Shown: positions 41,357 to 51,466, counted from the stretch's first letter. The stretch: DNA of 64,000 nucleotides from Mycobacterium genavense ATCC 51234 (GCF_000526915.1 NZ_JAGZ01000006.1:210861-274860), one strand, 5' to 3'. Numbers and translations are program-made. Notes: generated from the sequence alone by a model not told the origin.

Positions 41357-41992
41357 TCAGGCGGTTTGCGCGGACAGCTTTCGGTACTCGAGAACGGTGT
41401 CGATGATCCCGTAGTCCTTGGCCTCTTCGGCGGTCAGGATCTTGTCCCGGTCGGTGTCCTTGCGGATGACCGCGGCGTCCTTGTTGGTGTGCCGGGCCAG
41501 CGTGGTCTCCATCAGCGTGCGCATCCGCTCGATCTCGGCGGCCTGGATCTCCAGGTCGGAGAACTGACCCTGGATCACCCCGGACAGCGACGGCTGGTGG
41601 ATCAGCACCCGCGCGTTGGGCAGCGCCATCCGCTTACCCGGCGTGCCGGCGGCCAGCAGCACCGCGGCGGCCGAGGCGGCCTGACCGAGGCAGACCGTCT
41701 GGATGTCGGCCCGCACGTATTGCATGGTGTCGTAGATCGCCATCAGCGAGGTGAACCCGCCGCCGGGCGAGTTGATGTACATGGTGATGTCGCGGTCGGG
41801 GTCGAGCGACTCGAGCACCAGCAGCTGGGCCATGATGTCGTTCGCCGACGCGTCGTCGACCTGCACGCCGAGGAAGATGATGCGCTCCTCGAACAGCTTG
41901 TTGTACGGGTTCGACTCCTTGACACCGAAGCTGGAGTGCTCGATGAACGAGGGGAGGATGTAACGCGCCTGGGGTTGGGTTTCGGGGTTCAC
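41357..41992 (-). CDS. clpP2: ATP-dependent Clp protease proteolytic subunit 2
   Basis: 211 residues. LFEERIIFLGVQVDDASAND, MYINSPGGGFTSLMAIYDTM, VCLGQAASAAAVLLAAGTPG (nucleophile Ser in GQAAS), LPNARVLIHQPSLSG (catalytic His) and DRDKILTAEEAKDYGIIDTV (Asp region) define it. In mycobacteria ClpP1 and ClpP2 form mixed double-ring peptidases that are essential. Its start overlaps the clpP1 stop by four bases, so the two are translationally coupled. In M. tuberculosis an MFS gene (Rv2459) lies between it and mmuM; here they are adjacent. Confidence 0.97.
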   Translation of the reverse strand: MNPETQPQARYILPSFIEHSSFGVKESNPYNKLFEERIIFLGVQVDDASANDIMAQLLVLESLDPDRDITMYINSPGGGFTSLMAIYDTMQYVRADIQTVCLGQAASAAAVLLAAGTPGKRMALPNARVLIHQPSLSGVIQGQFSDLEIQAAEIERMRTLMETTLARHTNKDAAVIRKDTDRDKILTAEEAKDYGIIDTVLEYRKLSAQTA

Positions 41993-42588
41993 TGGGCTTC
42001 TCCATTACTGATGTGGGCGGCGCGGGTGATGATGTGGTCGACGAAGCCGTATTCGAGGGCTTCCTGCGCGGTGAACCAGCGGTCGCGGTCGGAATCGGCT
42101 TCGATCCGCTCGATCGGCTGGCCGGTGAATTCGGCGTTGAGCCGGAACATCTCCTTCTTGATGACGGCGAATTGCTCGGCCTGGATGGCGATGTCGGCCG
42201 CGCTACCCGTCACCCCGCCCAGCGGCTGGTGCATCAGGATGCGGGCGTGCGGCAGCGCGAAGCGCTTGCCCTTGGTGCCCGCCGCCAACAAGAACTCGCC
42301 CATCGAGGCGGCCATGCCCATCGCGTAGGTGGCGATGTCGCAGGGCGCCAGCACCATCGTGTCGTAGATGGCCATGCCCGCGCTGATCGATCCGCCCGGG
42401 GAGTTGATGTAGAGGTTGATGTCCTTGTCACTGTCCTCGGCGGCGAGCAGCAGAATCTGCGCGCACAACCGGTTGGCGACCTCGTCGTTCACCTCCGAAC
42501 CCAGGAAGATGATGCGCTCGGAGAGCAAGCGCTCATAGACCGAGTCCGTGAGATTCAGACCCACCGAATTCGAACGCATATCAGTCAC
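41989..42588 (-). CDS. clpP1: ATP-dependent Clp protease proteolytic subunit 1
   Basis: 199 residues. LLSERIIFLGSEVNDEVANR, YINSPGGSISAGMAIYDTMV, YAMGMAASMGEFLLAAGTKG (catalytic Ser), RILMHQPLGGVTG (catalytic His) and DRWFTAQEALEYGFVDHII are the standard blocks. It pairs with ClpP2 and is driven by ClpX or ClpC1. Downstream of tig and first in the clpP1P2 pair. Confidence 0.97.
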   Translation of the reverse strand: MTDMRSNSVGLNLTDSVYERLLSERIIFLGSEVNDEVANRLCAQILLLAAEDSDKDINLYINSPGGSISAGMAIYDTMVLAPCDIATYAMGMAASMGEFLLAAGTKGKRFALPHARILMHQPLGGVTGSAADIAIQAEQFAVIKKEMFRLNAEFTGQPIERIEADSDRDRWFTAQEALEYGFVDHIITRAAHISNGEAQ

Positions 42589-42694
42589 GACCGGGTTACC
42601 TGCTTTCTTTCAGATCCGTACTGACGACACTAACCAACCGAGCGCGCCGTTTCGCGCCACGCACCCCGCGTTCGCTCACAGCGTCAAGGTTGCG

Positions 42695-44080
42695 TCATTC
42701 CTCGCCGGGCTCGTCGGCCCCGTCGTCAGCGTCCTCGTCGGCGTCGGCGTCGCTCTTCGTCCGGTCGGGGAAGAACTGGCTCGTGTCGATCGTGTTGCCG
42801 TCGGTGTCGGTGACGGTCGCACGGGAGACCACCGCGGCTATCGCCAGGCCGCGCCGCACATCGGCGAACATGGCCGGCAGCTGGTTGTTTTCCTGAAGGT
42901 AGGAGAACAGCTGTCGCGGCTCGATGCCGTACTGCCGCGAGGTCGCCACCAGCCGCTCGGTCAGGTCGTCCTGGCCGACCTGGACTTGCAGCTCGTCGGC
43001 CAGCGCGTCGAACAACAGCTGCCGCTGGACGTCCTTCTCCACCGCGCTGCGCGTCTCGGCTTCGAACTCCTCGCGTGTCTTGCCCTGCTCGGCCAGCACC
43101 TCGGCGAACCTCGCCTCGTCGTGGTTGACGCTGTCGATGGCGCCGTGCATGGCGCTGTCGAACTGCTCGGCGACGATGCCTTCGGGCAGCGGCACCTCGA
43201 CCTGCGCCAGCAGGGCGTCCATCGTGGCTTCCTGGATCTTGCCGGCCTGCTCGGCGCGCTTGAGGTTGGCCACCTGGTCGTGCAGATTGGCGCGCAGTTC
43301 CTCGATGGTGTCGAATTCGCTTGCCAATTGCGCGAATTCATCATCGGGCTCGGGCAGTTCGCGCTGCTTGATGGTCTTGACGGTGACGGTCACCCGCGCG
43401 TCCTGGCCGGCGTGCTCCCCCGTCGCGAGCTTGGCGGTGAATTCCTTGGACTCGTCGACGGACAGACCGATGATCGCGTCGTCGAGGCCTTCGATCAGCC
43501 GGCCGGAGCCCACCTCGTGCGACAGGCCCTGTGCGGCCGCGCCCGGGATCTCCTCGCCGTCGATGGTCGCCGACAGGTCGATCGACACGAAGTCGCCGAC
43601 GGCCACCGGACGGTCCACCCCGGTCAGGGTGCCGAACCGGGCCTGCAGCGACTGCAGCTCGGCGTCGACGTCGTCGTCGCTGACCTCGATCGGGTCCACC
43701 GACACCTTCAGCGCGGACAGGTCCGGAAGCGTGATCTTGGGGCGCACGTCGACGTCGGCGGTGAAGGCGAGGTCCTCGCCGTACTCCTTTTTGGTCACCT
43801 CTATTTCGGGGCGGCCGATCGGGTGCACCTCGGTCTCGGTGACCGCTTGCCCATACCGGGTGGGCAACGCCTCGCTGACGACCTGGTCGAGCATCTCCTC
43901 GCGCCCGAAGCGGGCCTCCAGCAACTTCGTCGGCACCTTGCCGGGCCGGAACCCGGGCAGCCGGACCTGCCTGGCCAGCTCCTGGTAGGCGCGCTGGAAG
44001 TCGGGCTCGAGTTCGGTGAACGGCACCTCCACGTTGATGCGCACCCGGGTGGGGCTCAACTGCTCGACACTGCTCTTCAC
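42695..44080 (-). CDS. tig: trigger factor chaperone / prolyl isomerase
   Basis: 461 residues from the GTG at 44080. The N-terminal ribosome-binding domain shows [20 protein letters not shown], then [20 protein letters not shown] with the ribosome-docking GFRPGK-type loop. The FKBP-like domain follows ([40 protein letters not shown]). The C-terminal helical arms end in an acidic tail ([18 protein letters not shown]). It binds nascent chains at the exit tunnel. The upstream extension of the frame covers the tRNA-Pro gene and is rejected. Confidence 0.95.
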   Translation of the reverse strand: MKSSVEQLSPTRVRINVEVPFTELEPDFQRAYQELARQVRLPGFRPGKVPTKLLEARFGREEMLDQVVSEALPTRYGQAVTETEVHPIGRPEIEVTKKEYGEDLAFTADVDVRPKITLPDLSALKVSVDPIEVSDDDVDAELQSLQARFGTLTGVDRPVAVGDFVSIDLSATIDGEEIPGAAAQGLSHEVGSGRLIEGLDDAIIGLSVDESKEFTAKLATGEHAGQDARVTVTVKTIKQRELPEPDDEFAQLASEFDTIEELRANLHDQVANLKRAEQAGKIQEATMDALLAQVEVPLPEGIVAEQFDSAMHGAIDSVNHDEARFAEVLAEQGKTREEFEAETRSAVEKDVQRQLLFDALADELQVQVGQDDLTERLVATSRQYGIEPRQLFSYLQENNQLPAMFADVRRGLAIAAVVSRATVTDTDGNTIDTSQFFPDRTKSDADADEDADDGADEPGEE

Positions 44081-44118
44081 GGGTGTGCTCCTCGTTCTTC
44101 TCGGTGGTGCGGCGCGAA

Positions 44119-44195
44119 TGGTCGGGGTGACAGGATTTGAACCTGCGGCCTTCCGCTCCCAAAGCGGATGCGCTACCAAGCTGCGCTACACCCCG
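44119..44195 (-). tRNA. tRNA-Pro (TGG anticodon)
   Basis: On the minus strand the gene begins CGGGGTGTAGCGCAG and ends CACCCCGACCA, giving a 7-bp acceptor stem and an encoded CCA. The anticodon loop CTTTGGGAG carries TGG, and the T-arm is GCAGGTTCAAATCCTGT. It lies 38 bp upstream of the tig start. Confidence 0.95.
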
Positions 44196-44340
44196 CGCTG
44201 ACCTCGCGATCCTACGGCTCGGCGACGTCGGCCTACCAACGACCTCGCAGACCTAACAAAGCGGTCACAAGGCCGCGTCGATTAGAGTCGATTAGATTTG
44301 ATGTTCGTCGCCAGATACAGTCACGCTCGACTAAATACAT

Positions 44341-44411
44341 GCGGGCGTAGCTCAATGGTAGAGCCCTAGTCTTCCAAACTAGCTACGCGGGTTCGATTCC
44401 CGTCGCCCGCT
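44341..44411 (+). tRNA. tRNA-Gly (TCC anticodon)
   Basis: GCGGGCGTAGCTCAATGG starts a 71-nt tRNA whose acceptor stem closes with CGCCCGC. The anticodon loop CTTCCAA carries TCC, and the T-arm is GCGGGTTCGATTCCCGT. CCA is not encoded. It lies 31 bp upstream of lipP. Confidence 0.95.
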
Positions 44412-44442
44412 CGGGGTAAGTAGTGCTCCACAGAAAGGCGCC

Positions 44443-45630
44443 ATGAGCGACCTGGCATTGGACGTGGACATTCACGGCTCTTGCGCGTCCGACTTCGCCG
44501 GGGTACGCGGCGCCTTCAAACGCAATTTCGCCGAGCGTCTCGAGCACGGCGCGGCCGTCGCGGTCTGGGTCGACGGGGAGCTTGTCGTCAATCTCTGGGG
44601 CGGTTGGGCCGACGAGGCCGGCACTCGGCCCTGGCAGCAAGACACCTTGACCACGGTGTTGTCCGGCACCAAGGGCCTGTCGGCCACTTGCGTCCATCAG
44701 CTGGTCGACCGCGGTGAGCTGGACCTGCACGCGCCGATCGCCCGCCATTGGCCGGAGTTCGGCCAGGCCGGCAAGGAAGACATCACGCTGACGATGGTGA
44801 TGGGCCACCGATCCGGCGTCATCGGGCCGCGCGCGCCGATGAGCTGGCAGCAGGTCACCGACTGGGACTACGCCTGCGAGCAAATCGCCGCCGCCGAGCC
44901 GTGGTGGCAGCCGGGCACCGCGCAGGGCTATCACATGACGACCTTCGGCTTCATCTGCGGCGAGGTGTTCCGCCGGGTCACCGGCCAAACGATCGGCCAG
45001 TACCTGCGCACCGAGATCGCCGGGCCACTGGGCGCCGACGTCCACATCGGGGTCTCCGACGCCGAGCAGCTGCGCTGCGCCGAGCGGGTGAACAAGCCGC
45101 ACATGCGTGACCTGATCGCGCATGTGCCCAGCCATCCGACCAGCCTGGACGAGCATCCCAAGGCGGGGCTGGCGATCGCGATGGGCTGGGCGCCCGACGA
45201 CGAGGTCAGCTCCTACGACCTCGATTTGTGGCGCCGGCTCGAATTCCCGGGCACCAACGGCCAGGTGTCGGCCCTGGGATTGGCCACGTTCTACAACGCG
45301 CTCGCCCAGGGCAAGCTGCTCAGCCGCGAGCACATGGATCTGATCCGGGAGTGCCAGGGCGGTACGGAGACCGACCTGGTGCTCGGCCCGCGGGTCGCCG
45401 ACCACGGCTGGGGCCTGGGCTACATGCTCAACCAGCGTTGCGTCAACGGCCCCAACCCGCGCATCTTCGGCCACGGCGGGCTGGGCGGCTCGTTCGGGTT
45501 CGTCGACCTGGAGCACGGCATCGGCTACGCGTATGTGGCGAATCGCTTCGACGCCACCAAGGCCAACGCGGACCCGCGCAGCCTGGCGCTGTCCAACGAG
45601 GTCTACGCGGTGCTGGGCGTCGACGTCTGA
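44443..45630 (+). CDS. lipP: beta-lactamase-fold esterase/lipase
   Basis: 395 residues. The serine nucleophile motif is LSGTKGLSA (SxxK, Ser about 74), as in class C beta-lactamase-like esterases. MVMGHRSGVIG, YHMTTFGFICGEVFRRVTGQ and the C-terminal IFGHGGLGGSFGF (HGG motif facing the active site) complete the fold. No signal peptide, so it is cytoplasmic or leaderless. It hydrolyses ester substrates, probably short acyl chains. Matches Rv2463. A strong hairpin 13 bp after its stop ends the transcript. Confidence 0.92.
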   Translation: MSDLALDVDIHGSCASDFAGVRGAFKRNFAERLEHGAAVAVWVDGELVVNLWGGWADEAGTRPWQQDTLTTVLSGTKGLSATCVHQLVDRGELDLHAPIARHWPEFGQAGKEDITLTMVMGHRSGVIGPRAPMSWQQVTDWDYACEQIAAAEPWWQPGTAQGYHMTTFGFICGEVFRRVTGQTIGQYLRTEIAGPLGADVHIGVSDAEQLRCAERVNKPHMRDLIAHVPSHPTSLDEHPKAGLAIAMGWAPDDEVSSYDLDLWRRLEFPGTNGQVSALGLATFYNALAQGKLLSREHMDLIRECQGGTETDLVLGPRVADHGWGLGYMLNQRCVNGPNPRIFGHGGLGGSFGFVDLEHGIGYAYVANRFDATKANADPRSLALSNEVYAVLGVDV

Positions 45631-45642
45631 CCCCAGATAACC

Positions 45643-45672
45643 GCGCCCTGCCGAACGGTGTCGGCAGGGCGC
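45643..45672. terminator. terminator hairpin after lipP
   Basis: A 12-bp perfect stem GCGCCCTGCCGA / TCGGCAGGGCGC with a 6-base loop, 13 bp after the lipP stop. Also suitable to stop the minus-strand gene that converges from the right. Confidence 0.8.
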
Positions 45673-45693
45673 GCTTGTGGATGTGGACTTGGG

Positions 45694-45994
45694 TCAGGGG
45701 TGCCATCCGGGAGGCGGCGGCGGACCGCCCGGACCCCCCGGACCTCCCGGCCCCTAAGGCCCGCCGGGCCCGCGGTCCCACGGGTTTCCGGGCGGGCCCG
45801 GCGGGCCTCCACGCCAGTCATGGCAGTTGTTCCAGTCCCAGTTGTTTCCCCAGCCCGGGTCCCAGAACTCCCCCGGGCACCATTGCGGGAAGGGGCCGGA
45901 CTGCGCGGCAGCTTCGACGGCCCCACCCACCCCCCGCCACAGCCAACGCGGCTCCGGCGAAAATCGTTGCAGCTAAACGCGGTATCGGTTTCAC
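45694..45994 (-). pseudogene. secreted Gly/Pro-rich small protein, frameshift and stop
   Basis: From a GTG at 45994 a signal peptide (KPIPRLAATIFAGAALAVAG) reads into a G-run near 45932. There a one-base shift is needed to reach the mature part: EAAAQSGPFPQWCPGEFWDP, GWGNNWDWNNCHDWRGGPPG. An in-frame TAG at 45754-45756 comes before the evident natural C-terminus GPGGPGGPGGPPPPPGWHP and its TGA. The Trp/Gly/Pro-rich composition with two Cys is typical of short secreted mycobacterial proteins of unknown function. Two lesions make it a pseudogene unless the base calls are wrong. Confidence 0.65.
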
Positions 45995-46081
45995 AAGCGC
46001 AACTTCTACCTACGAAATCGCGTTCGAAAACTATAGACGCCAGCGTTTCTTCCTGTCAGTTTCCTGCCAATTCGAAGGGCG

Positions 46082-46872
46082 TCACTTCTGGCAGTTCGGG
46101 CACCAGAACACGTTGCGGCCCTCGAGCACTGCCGTGCGGATCGGCCCGCCGCACACCCGGCAGGCCTCGCCGGCGCGCCGGTACACGTAGGTGCGGGGCC
46201 GGTCGGGGGCATACGACGGCGGACCGTGGTCGTGTTCGGGACGCACCACGACGATCTTGCCGCCCCGCAAGCCGACCTTCATCAGCGCGGCCAGATCGGT
46301 CCAGGCGGCGTCGAATTCGGCCTCGCTGACCGCCCGACCGGGCCGGAACGGGTCGATGCGGTGGCGGAACAGCAACTCGCTGCAGTACACGTTGCCCACC
46401 CCGGCGATCACGCCTTGATCCATCAGTAATACACTAATAGGCCTGCGGGACTTAGTGATTCGATTCCACGCCCACGCCGGGTCGGCGTCGCTGCGCAACG
46501 GGTCGGGACCGAGTTTCGCGATGACGTCGCCGACCTGGGCCTCGTCGATCACCTCGCATACCGTGGGCCCGCGCAGGTCGGTCCCGTACTCGGCGCCCAC
46601 CATCCGCATCCGCACCTGGCCGACCGGTTGCGGAAGCTCCTCGGCGCGTTCCCATTCGGTGAACGTTCTGTAGAGACCGAGATGCACATGCACGACCGGG
46701 CCGCGTAGTGGTGGAACAGATGCTTGCCCCAGGCGTTCGACGCGCGCAGCACGCGGCCGTCGACCGCGGCCGCAGTGAAGCGGCCCTGCGGGCTGGACAC
46801 CGCGACGGGCGCACCCCCGAAGCGCCGCTTATGCAGCCGCGCCAAGCGGTGCAGGGTATGGCCTTCGGGCAC
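46082..46872 (-). pseudogene. nei: endonuclease VIII-like DNA glycosylase (Nei/Fpg family), frameshifted
   Basis: The ATG at 46872 starts MPEGHTLHRLARLHKRRF, with the essential N-terminal Pro and Glu, up to NAWGKHLFHHYA. A missing G at a GGG run near 46700 breaks the frame. The rest (VVHVHLGLYRTFTEWERAEE, MDQGVIAGVGNVYCSELLF with the H2TH motif, CRVCGGPIRTAVLEGRNVFW, CPNCQK zinc finger) follows in the other frame to the stop. The full protein would be about 263 residues, as in Rv2464c. It would excise oxidised bases. Single homopolymer lesion: true loss or sequencing error. Confidence 0.85.
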
Positions 46873-46873
46873 C

Positions 46874-47362
46874 TTAAGCCCGCGCGCCGGGCACCGGCGG
46901 GGCCTGGTGAGTGCGCTCGTACTCGTCGAGGATGTCGATGCGCCGTTGGTGGCGTTCGGCTTTCGACCACGGGGTGGTGAGGAAGGCGTCGACGAACGTC
47001 AACGCCTCGGTCACGGTGTGCATCCGACCGCCGATCCCGATCAGCTGTGCGTTGTTGTGTTGGCGCGCCAGCGAGGCGGTCTCCACGCTCCACGCCAGCA
47101 CACAGCGGGCACCCGGCACCTTGTTGGCCGCGATCTGCTCGCCGTTGCCCGATCCGCCGATCACGATGCCCAGGCTGTCAGGGTCGGCCACCGTGCGGGT
47201 CGCGGCGTCGATGCAAAACGCGGGGTAGTCGTCCTCGGCGTCATAGGTGAACGCACCGCAGTCGAACGGCTCGTGGCCGGTCTTGGTCAGGTGCTCGATG
47301 ATCGCTTGCTTGAGCTCGAATCCGGCGTGGTCTGAACCCAGGTAGACGCGCATGCCCGACAT
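46874..47362 (-). CDS. rpiB: ribose-5-phosphate isomerase B
   Basis: 162 residues, equal to the M. tuberculosis protein including the MSGM start. RVYLGSDHAGFELKQAIIEH, DYPAFCIDAA and GIVIGGSGNGEQIAANKVPG are diagnostic; Glu75 in GNGE is the catalytic base in mycobacteria. LIGIGGRMHTVTEALTFVDA completes the site. It interconverts ribose- and ribulose-5-phosphate in the pentose phosphate pathway. Its stop abuts the nei start by one base. Confidence 0.95.
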   Translation of the reverse strand: MSGMRVYLGSDHAGFELKQAIIEHLTKTGHEPFDCGAFTYDAEDDYPAFCIDAATRTVADPDSLGIVIGGSGNGEQIAANKVPGARCVLAWSVETASLARQHNNAQLIGIGGRMHTVTEALTFVDAFLTTPWSKAERHQRRIDILDEYERTHQAPPVPGARA

Positions 47363-47401
47363 ACTTCCCTGCCGGATCCGAGCTCCGCAACGCGGGATGG
47401 A

Positions 47402-48025
47402 CTAGTCGAATTCGGGCTTCTCGTGCCGGGTGCGCTTGAGCTCGAAGAAGTGCAGGTAGGCCGCGAAGGTCACCGAGGCGTCCCACAGCTTGCCGGCCTC
47501 CTCGCCGCGCGGGATCCGCGACAGCACCGGCCCGAAGAACGCCGCGTCGTTGACGTGGATGGTGGGCGTTCCCACGTCGTCCCCGACCGCGTCCATGCCG
47601 GCGTGGTGGCTCTTGCGCAGCGCCTCGTCGTAGGCGTCGCTGTCGGCGGCGGCGGCCAGCTCGGCGGGCAGACCGACCTCGTCCAGCGCCACCTTGATGA
47701 CGTCTTCGAGCTCCTTGTTGCCCTTGTTGTGGATCTGGGTGCCCATCGCGGTGTACAGCGGGGCCAGCACCTCGGCGCCGTGCGCCTGCTCGGCGGCGAT
47801 CGCCACCCGCACCGGTCCCCACGCGCGCTTCATGTTCTCGCGGTATTGCTCGGGCAGGTCTTCGCGGTTCTCGTTGAGCACCGCCAGGCTCATGACGTGG
47901 AAGTTCACCTCGATGTCGCGAACCTTTTCGACTTCGAGGATCCAGCGCGACGTGATCCATGCCCATGGGCACAGCGGGTCGAACCAGAAATCGGCCTTGT
48001 CTTTCGCGGGGGCCTTCTCGGACAT
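47402..48025 (-). CDS. mycothiol-dependent DsbA-like reductase (Rv2466c homologue), CPWA active site
   Basis: 207 residues of thioredoxin/DsbA type: [60 protein letters not shown] and [20 protein letters not shown]. Rv2466c uses mycothiol to handle oxidised thiols and activates nitro-prodrugs; as I recall its active site is CPWC. Here the second position is Ala (codon GCA), leaving a single active-site Cys, as also seen in many actinobacterial relatives. Divergent from pepN. Confidence 0.88.
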   Translation of the reverse strand: MSEKAPAKDKADFWFDPLCPWAWITSRWILEVEKVRDIEVNFHVMSLAVLNENREDLPEQYRENMKRAWGPVRVAIAAEQAHGAEVLAPLYTAMGTQIHNKGNKELEDVIKVALDEVGLPAELAAAADSDAYDEALRKSHHAGMDAVGDDVGTPTIHVNDAAFFGPVLSRIPRGEEAGKLWDASVTFAAYLHFFELKRTRHEKPEFD

Positions 48026-48144
48026 TGCGCTGTCCTCTCCGGAAGAGATCGGGAACGGTTAGAACACCGACCAGCACAACCGTAGTCGCCGCGCGCGTGT
48101 TCCCGTTCCGCACCGTGAGCTTGCGACGCTACTAAGTTGGACGA

Positions 48145-50720
48145 GTGGCCCTTCCAAACCTGACCCGCGACCAGGCCGCCGAACTCGCGGCCTTGATAAC
48201 CGTCGACAGCTACCAGATCAACCTCGACCTCACCGACGGAACCGGCGGGCCCGGCGCACGAACCTTCCGCTCCACCACCACCGTGGTGTTCGACGCGCTG
48301 GCCGGCGCCGACACCGTCATCGACCTGGCCGCCGAGACCGTCCGCAGCGCCACCCTCAACGGACGCGAGGTCGACGTCTCCGGATACGACGAGTCCACCG
48401 GCATCCCGTTGCGCGGCCTGGCCGACCGCAACGTCGTCGTCGACGCCGACTGCCGCTATTCCAACACCGGCGAGGGATTGCATCGCTTCGTCGAGCTGGT
48501 CGACAACGAGACCTACCTGTACTCGCAGTTCGAAACCGCCGACGCCAAGCGCATGTTCGCCTGCTTCGACCAACCCGATCTCAAGGCCACCTTCGACCTG
48601 CGGGTGGCAGCGCCGGCGCACTGGAAGGTGATTTCCAACGGCGCCACCACCTCGATCGACAACGGCGTGCACAGTTTTGCGATCACCCCGCGGATGAGCA
48701 CCTACCTGGTGGCGCTGATCGCGGGCCCGTACGCGGAGTGGAAGGACAGCTACCACGACGAGCACGGCGAGATCCCGCTGGGCATCTACTGCCGGACCTC
48801 GCTGGCCCAACACATGGACGCCGAGCGGTTGTTCACCCAAACCAAGCAGGGTTTCGGCTTCTACCACAAGCACTTTGGCCTGCCTTATGCGTTCGGCAAA
48901 TACGACCAGCTGTTCGTCCCCGAGTTCAACGCCGGCGCAATGGAAAACGCGGGCGCCGTGACCTTCCTCGAGGACTACGTCTTTCGTAGCAAGGTCACTA
49001 GGGCGTCCTACGAGCGGCGCGCCGAGACGGTGCTACATGAGATGGCGCACATGTGGTTCGGTGACCTGGTCACGATGACGTGGTGGGACGACGTGTGGCT
49101 GAACGAGTCGTTCGCGACGTTCGCGTCGGTGCTATGCCAAAGCGAGGCAACCGAATTCACGGAAGCCTGGACCACGTTCGCGACCGTCGAGAAATCGTGG
49201 GCGTACCGCCAGGACCAATTGCCGTCGACGCACCCCATCGCCGCCGACATCCCCGACCTGGCCGCCGTCGAGGTGAACTTCGACGGCATCACCTACGCCA
49301 AGGGCGCTTCGGTGCTCAAGCAGCTGGTCGCCTATGTCGGCCTGGAACACTTTCTGGCCGGGCTGCGCGATTACTTCCGCACGCACGCGTCCGGCAACGC
49401 CACCTTCGACGATCTGCTGTCGGCGCTGGAGCAGGCGTCGGGCCAGGATCTGTCGAATTGGGGCCAGCAGTGGCTGAAAACCACCGGGCTGAACACACTG
49501 CGCGCACAGTTCGACACCGACGCCGACGGCAAGTTCACCCGATTCGCGCTGACCCAGAGCGGCGCCGCACCGGGCGCGGGTGAGACCCGGGTGCACCGGC
49601 TGGCGGTCGGGATCTACGACGACGACGGCGCGGGCAAGCTGGTGCGGGTGCACCGGGAAGAACTCGACATCGACGGGCCGGAGACGGAAGTCCCTGGGCT
49701 GGTTGGCATTTCGTCGGGCAAGCTGGTTCTGGTCAACGACGACGACCTGACCTATTGTTCGCTGCGCCTGGACGACCAGTCGTTGCGGACCGCGCTGCAG
49801 CGCATCGCCGACATCGCCGAGCCCCTGCCCCGCTCGCTGGTGTGGTCGGCGGCGTGGGAGATGACCCGGGAGGCCGAACTGCGGGCGCGCGACTTCGTCG
49901 CCCTGGTCTCCGGCGGTGTGCAGGCCGAGACGGAAGTCGGTGTGGCACAACGGCTGCTGCTGCAGGCGCAGACCGCGCTGGGCGCCTACGCCGAGCCGGG
50001 GTGGGCCCGTGACCAAGGTTGGCCCCGGTTCGCCGATCGGGTGCTGGAGCTGGCCCGCGCCGCCGAACCGGGATCGGATCACCAGCTCGCATTCGTCAAC
50101 ACGCTGTGCTCGTTGGTGCTGTCCGACCGGCACATCGCTGCGCTGGCCGATCTGCTGGAACGCGACCCGTCCGAGTTGGGCCTGGCGGGCCTCGAGGTGG
50201 ACACCGACCTGCGCTGGCGCATCGTGACCGCCCTGGCCACCGCCGGCGATATCGACGCCGACGGCACCGAGACGCCGTTCATCGACGCCGAGGTCCGGCG
50301 CGACCCGACGGCGACGGGCAAGCGCCACGTCGCCCAGGCCGCCGCGGCCCGTCCCCAGCTCGAGGTCAAGGAGCAGGCGTTCACCACCGTGGTCGAGGAC
50401 GACACCCTGGCCAACACGTCGGCCCGCTCGATCATAGCGGGCTTCGGGGCGCCGGCCAGGCCGAGCTGCTCAAGCCGTTTACCGCGCGCTACTTCCAGGC
50501 GATCCCCGGCGTCTGGGCGAGGCGGTCCAGCTAGGTCGCGCAGACCGTGGTGATCGGGCTGTACCCGTCCTGGGACATCAGCGAGGAGGGCATCGCGGCC
50601 GCCGACGAATTCCTGTCCGCGCCGGAATCCGAAGTGCCGCCGGCCCTGCGCCGCCTGGTGCTGGAGGGCCAGGCCGGGGTGAAGCGGGCCCTGCGCGCCC
50701 GCGCCTTCGACGGTGCCTAG
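48145..50720 (+). pseudogene. pepN: aminopeptidase N with broken C-terminal end
   Basis: The first ~765 codons are a normal M1 aminopeptidase: FNAGAMENAGAVTFLEDYVF (GAMEN exopeptidase loop, about 264), VLHEMAHMWFGDLVTMTWWD (HEXXH zinc motif, about 298) and NESFA with the third zinc ligand. After SARSIIAGF one base is missing (about 50444): inserting T gives FWGAGQAELLKPFTARYFQ in frame. Further on, RRSS is followed by TAG where relatives have GAG (Glu), then VAQTVVIGLYPSWDISEEGI to a natural stop at 50720. As read, the protein ends at 802 residues with an unrelated tail instead of about 857. The catalytic part is complete, so partial function is possible. Confidence 0.88.
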
Positions 50721-51197
50721 CTAGGCTGGCGAGATCCCGGCGCTGAGCACGCGGATCGCGCTCACCAGCCCGTCGACCAGGTGGCCCTGCTCGAACGCTG
50801 ACGAGGCCGCGGCCACACCCAGCGGGGCAGCCGACTCGGCGCCACGGCCGCGGACCTCCGCGCCGTAGACCACCTCGATGACGGCCGCGTCGGGCGAGAC
50901 GGCCAGCAGCACCGCGTTGTTCGGCGTCGGCACCTCGGCCAGAATCTCGCGGGCCCGGGCGGCGGTGTCGCTGCCCAGATCGCCGATGTAGATGGCGAAC
51001 CGGGTCATCGACTGGCGAGAGCCGTATTTCAGGGCGTCGTCGATGGCGACGAGGTCCTTGATCGGGAACGGGTAGTGCACCGACAGCTCACCGGGCTCGG
51101 TGACGCCGGAAACCCGTCCGCTGGAGGTGATCGCAAAGCCCACCGGCAGTTCGGCCGGTGCTTTCGTCGCTACCTCACCATGTGCCACTGGCGCCAC
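50721..51197 (-). CDS. DUF5130 protein (Rv2468c homologue)
   Basis: 158 residues. [60 protein letters not shown] and [20 protein letters not shown] form a compact alpha/beta domain of the DUF5130 (TPM-like) kind. TPM-like domains are often membrane-associated, but no helix is visible here. It starts within the last codons of the small membrane gene upstream (23-bp overlap), so the two are co-translated. Converges with pepN, stops abutting. Confidence 0.82.
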   Translation of the reverse strand: MAPVAHGEVATKAPAELPVGFAITSSGRVSGVTEPGELSVHYPFPIKDLVAIDDALKYGSRQSMTRFAIYIGDLGSDTAARAREILAEVPTPNNAVLLAVSPDAAVIEVVYGAEVRGRGAESAAPLGVAAASSAFEQGHLVDGLVSAIRVLSAGISPA

Positions 51198-51399
51198 CTC
51201 CGACTGAGAACTCCGATGCGTGATATCCGTGTGGGTGGCCGACGAATTCGTCGGTGGCGGCCCACAGCACCGGCGGATGCGTCCACGGTTCGGACATCTG
51301 GTAGGTCGCGGGGTGCGGCCCCTTACGCGACCAGATCAGCGCCGCCAGCACGATCACCAGCAACGCCGGGATTCCAACCACCAACAGGTGAATCTCCAT
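51175..51399 (-). CDS. ctaJ: small membrane protein resembling cytochrome aa3 oxidase accessory subunit CtaJ
   Basis: 74 residues from the ATG at 51399; a GTG three codons earlier is possible. One N-terminal membrane helix ([20 protein letters not shown]) is followed by the conserved block [20 protein letters not shown] and [10 protein letters not shown]. In M. smegmatis the small CtaJ subunit of the cytochrome bcc-aa3 supercomplex is encoded between pepN and glbO. This gene's position and shape agree with that, but the identification rests on recall of gene order. Confidence 0.6.
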   Translation of the reverse strand: MEIHLLVVGIPALLVIVLAALIWSRKGPHPATYQMSEPWTHPPVLWAATDEFVGHPHGYHASEFSVGGGASGTW

Positions 51400-51466
51400 A
51401 GCGCTCACGACGGAAACCGTATCCCACCGACCGATCCGGCGGCGCGTCTGGACGCGAGATTGGCGG

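Noticed and set aside
42548..44140. 530-codon plus-strand open frame
   Set aside because: Antisense to tig and clpP1; composition is that of a GC-skewed shadow, no domain.
44081..44179. Longer tig start upstream of the GTG
   Set aside because: It would run through the tRNA-Pro gene and lacks trigger factor sequence.
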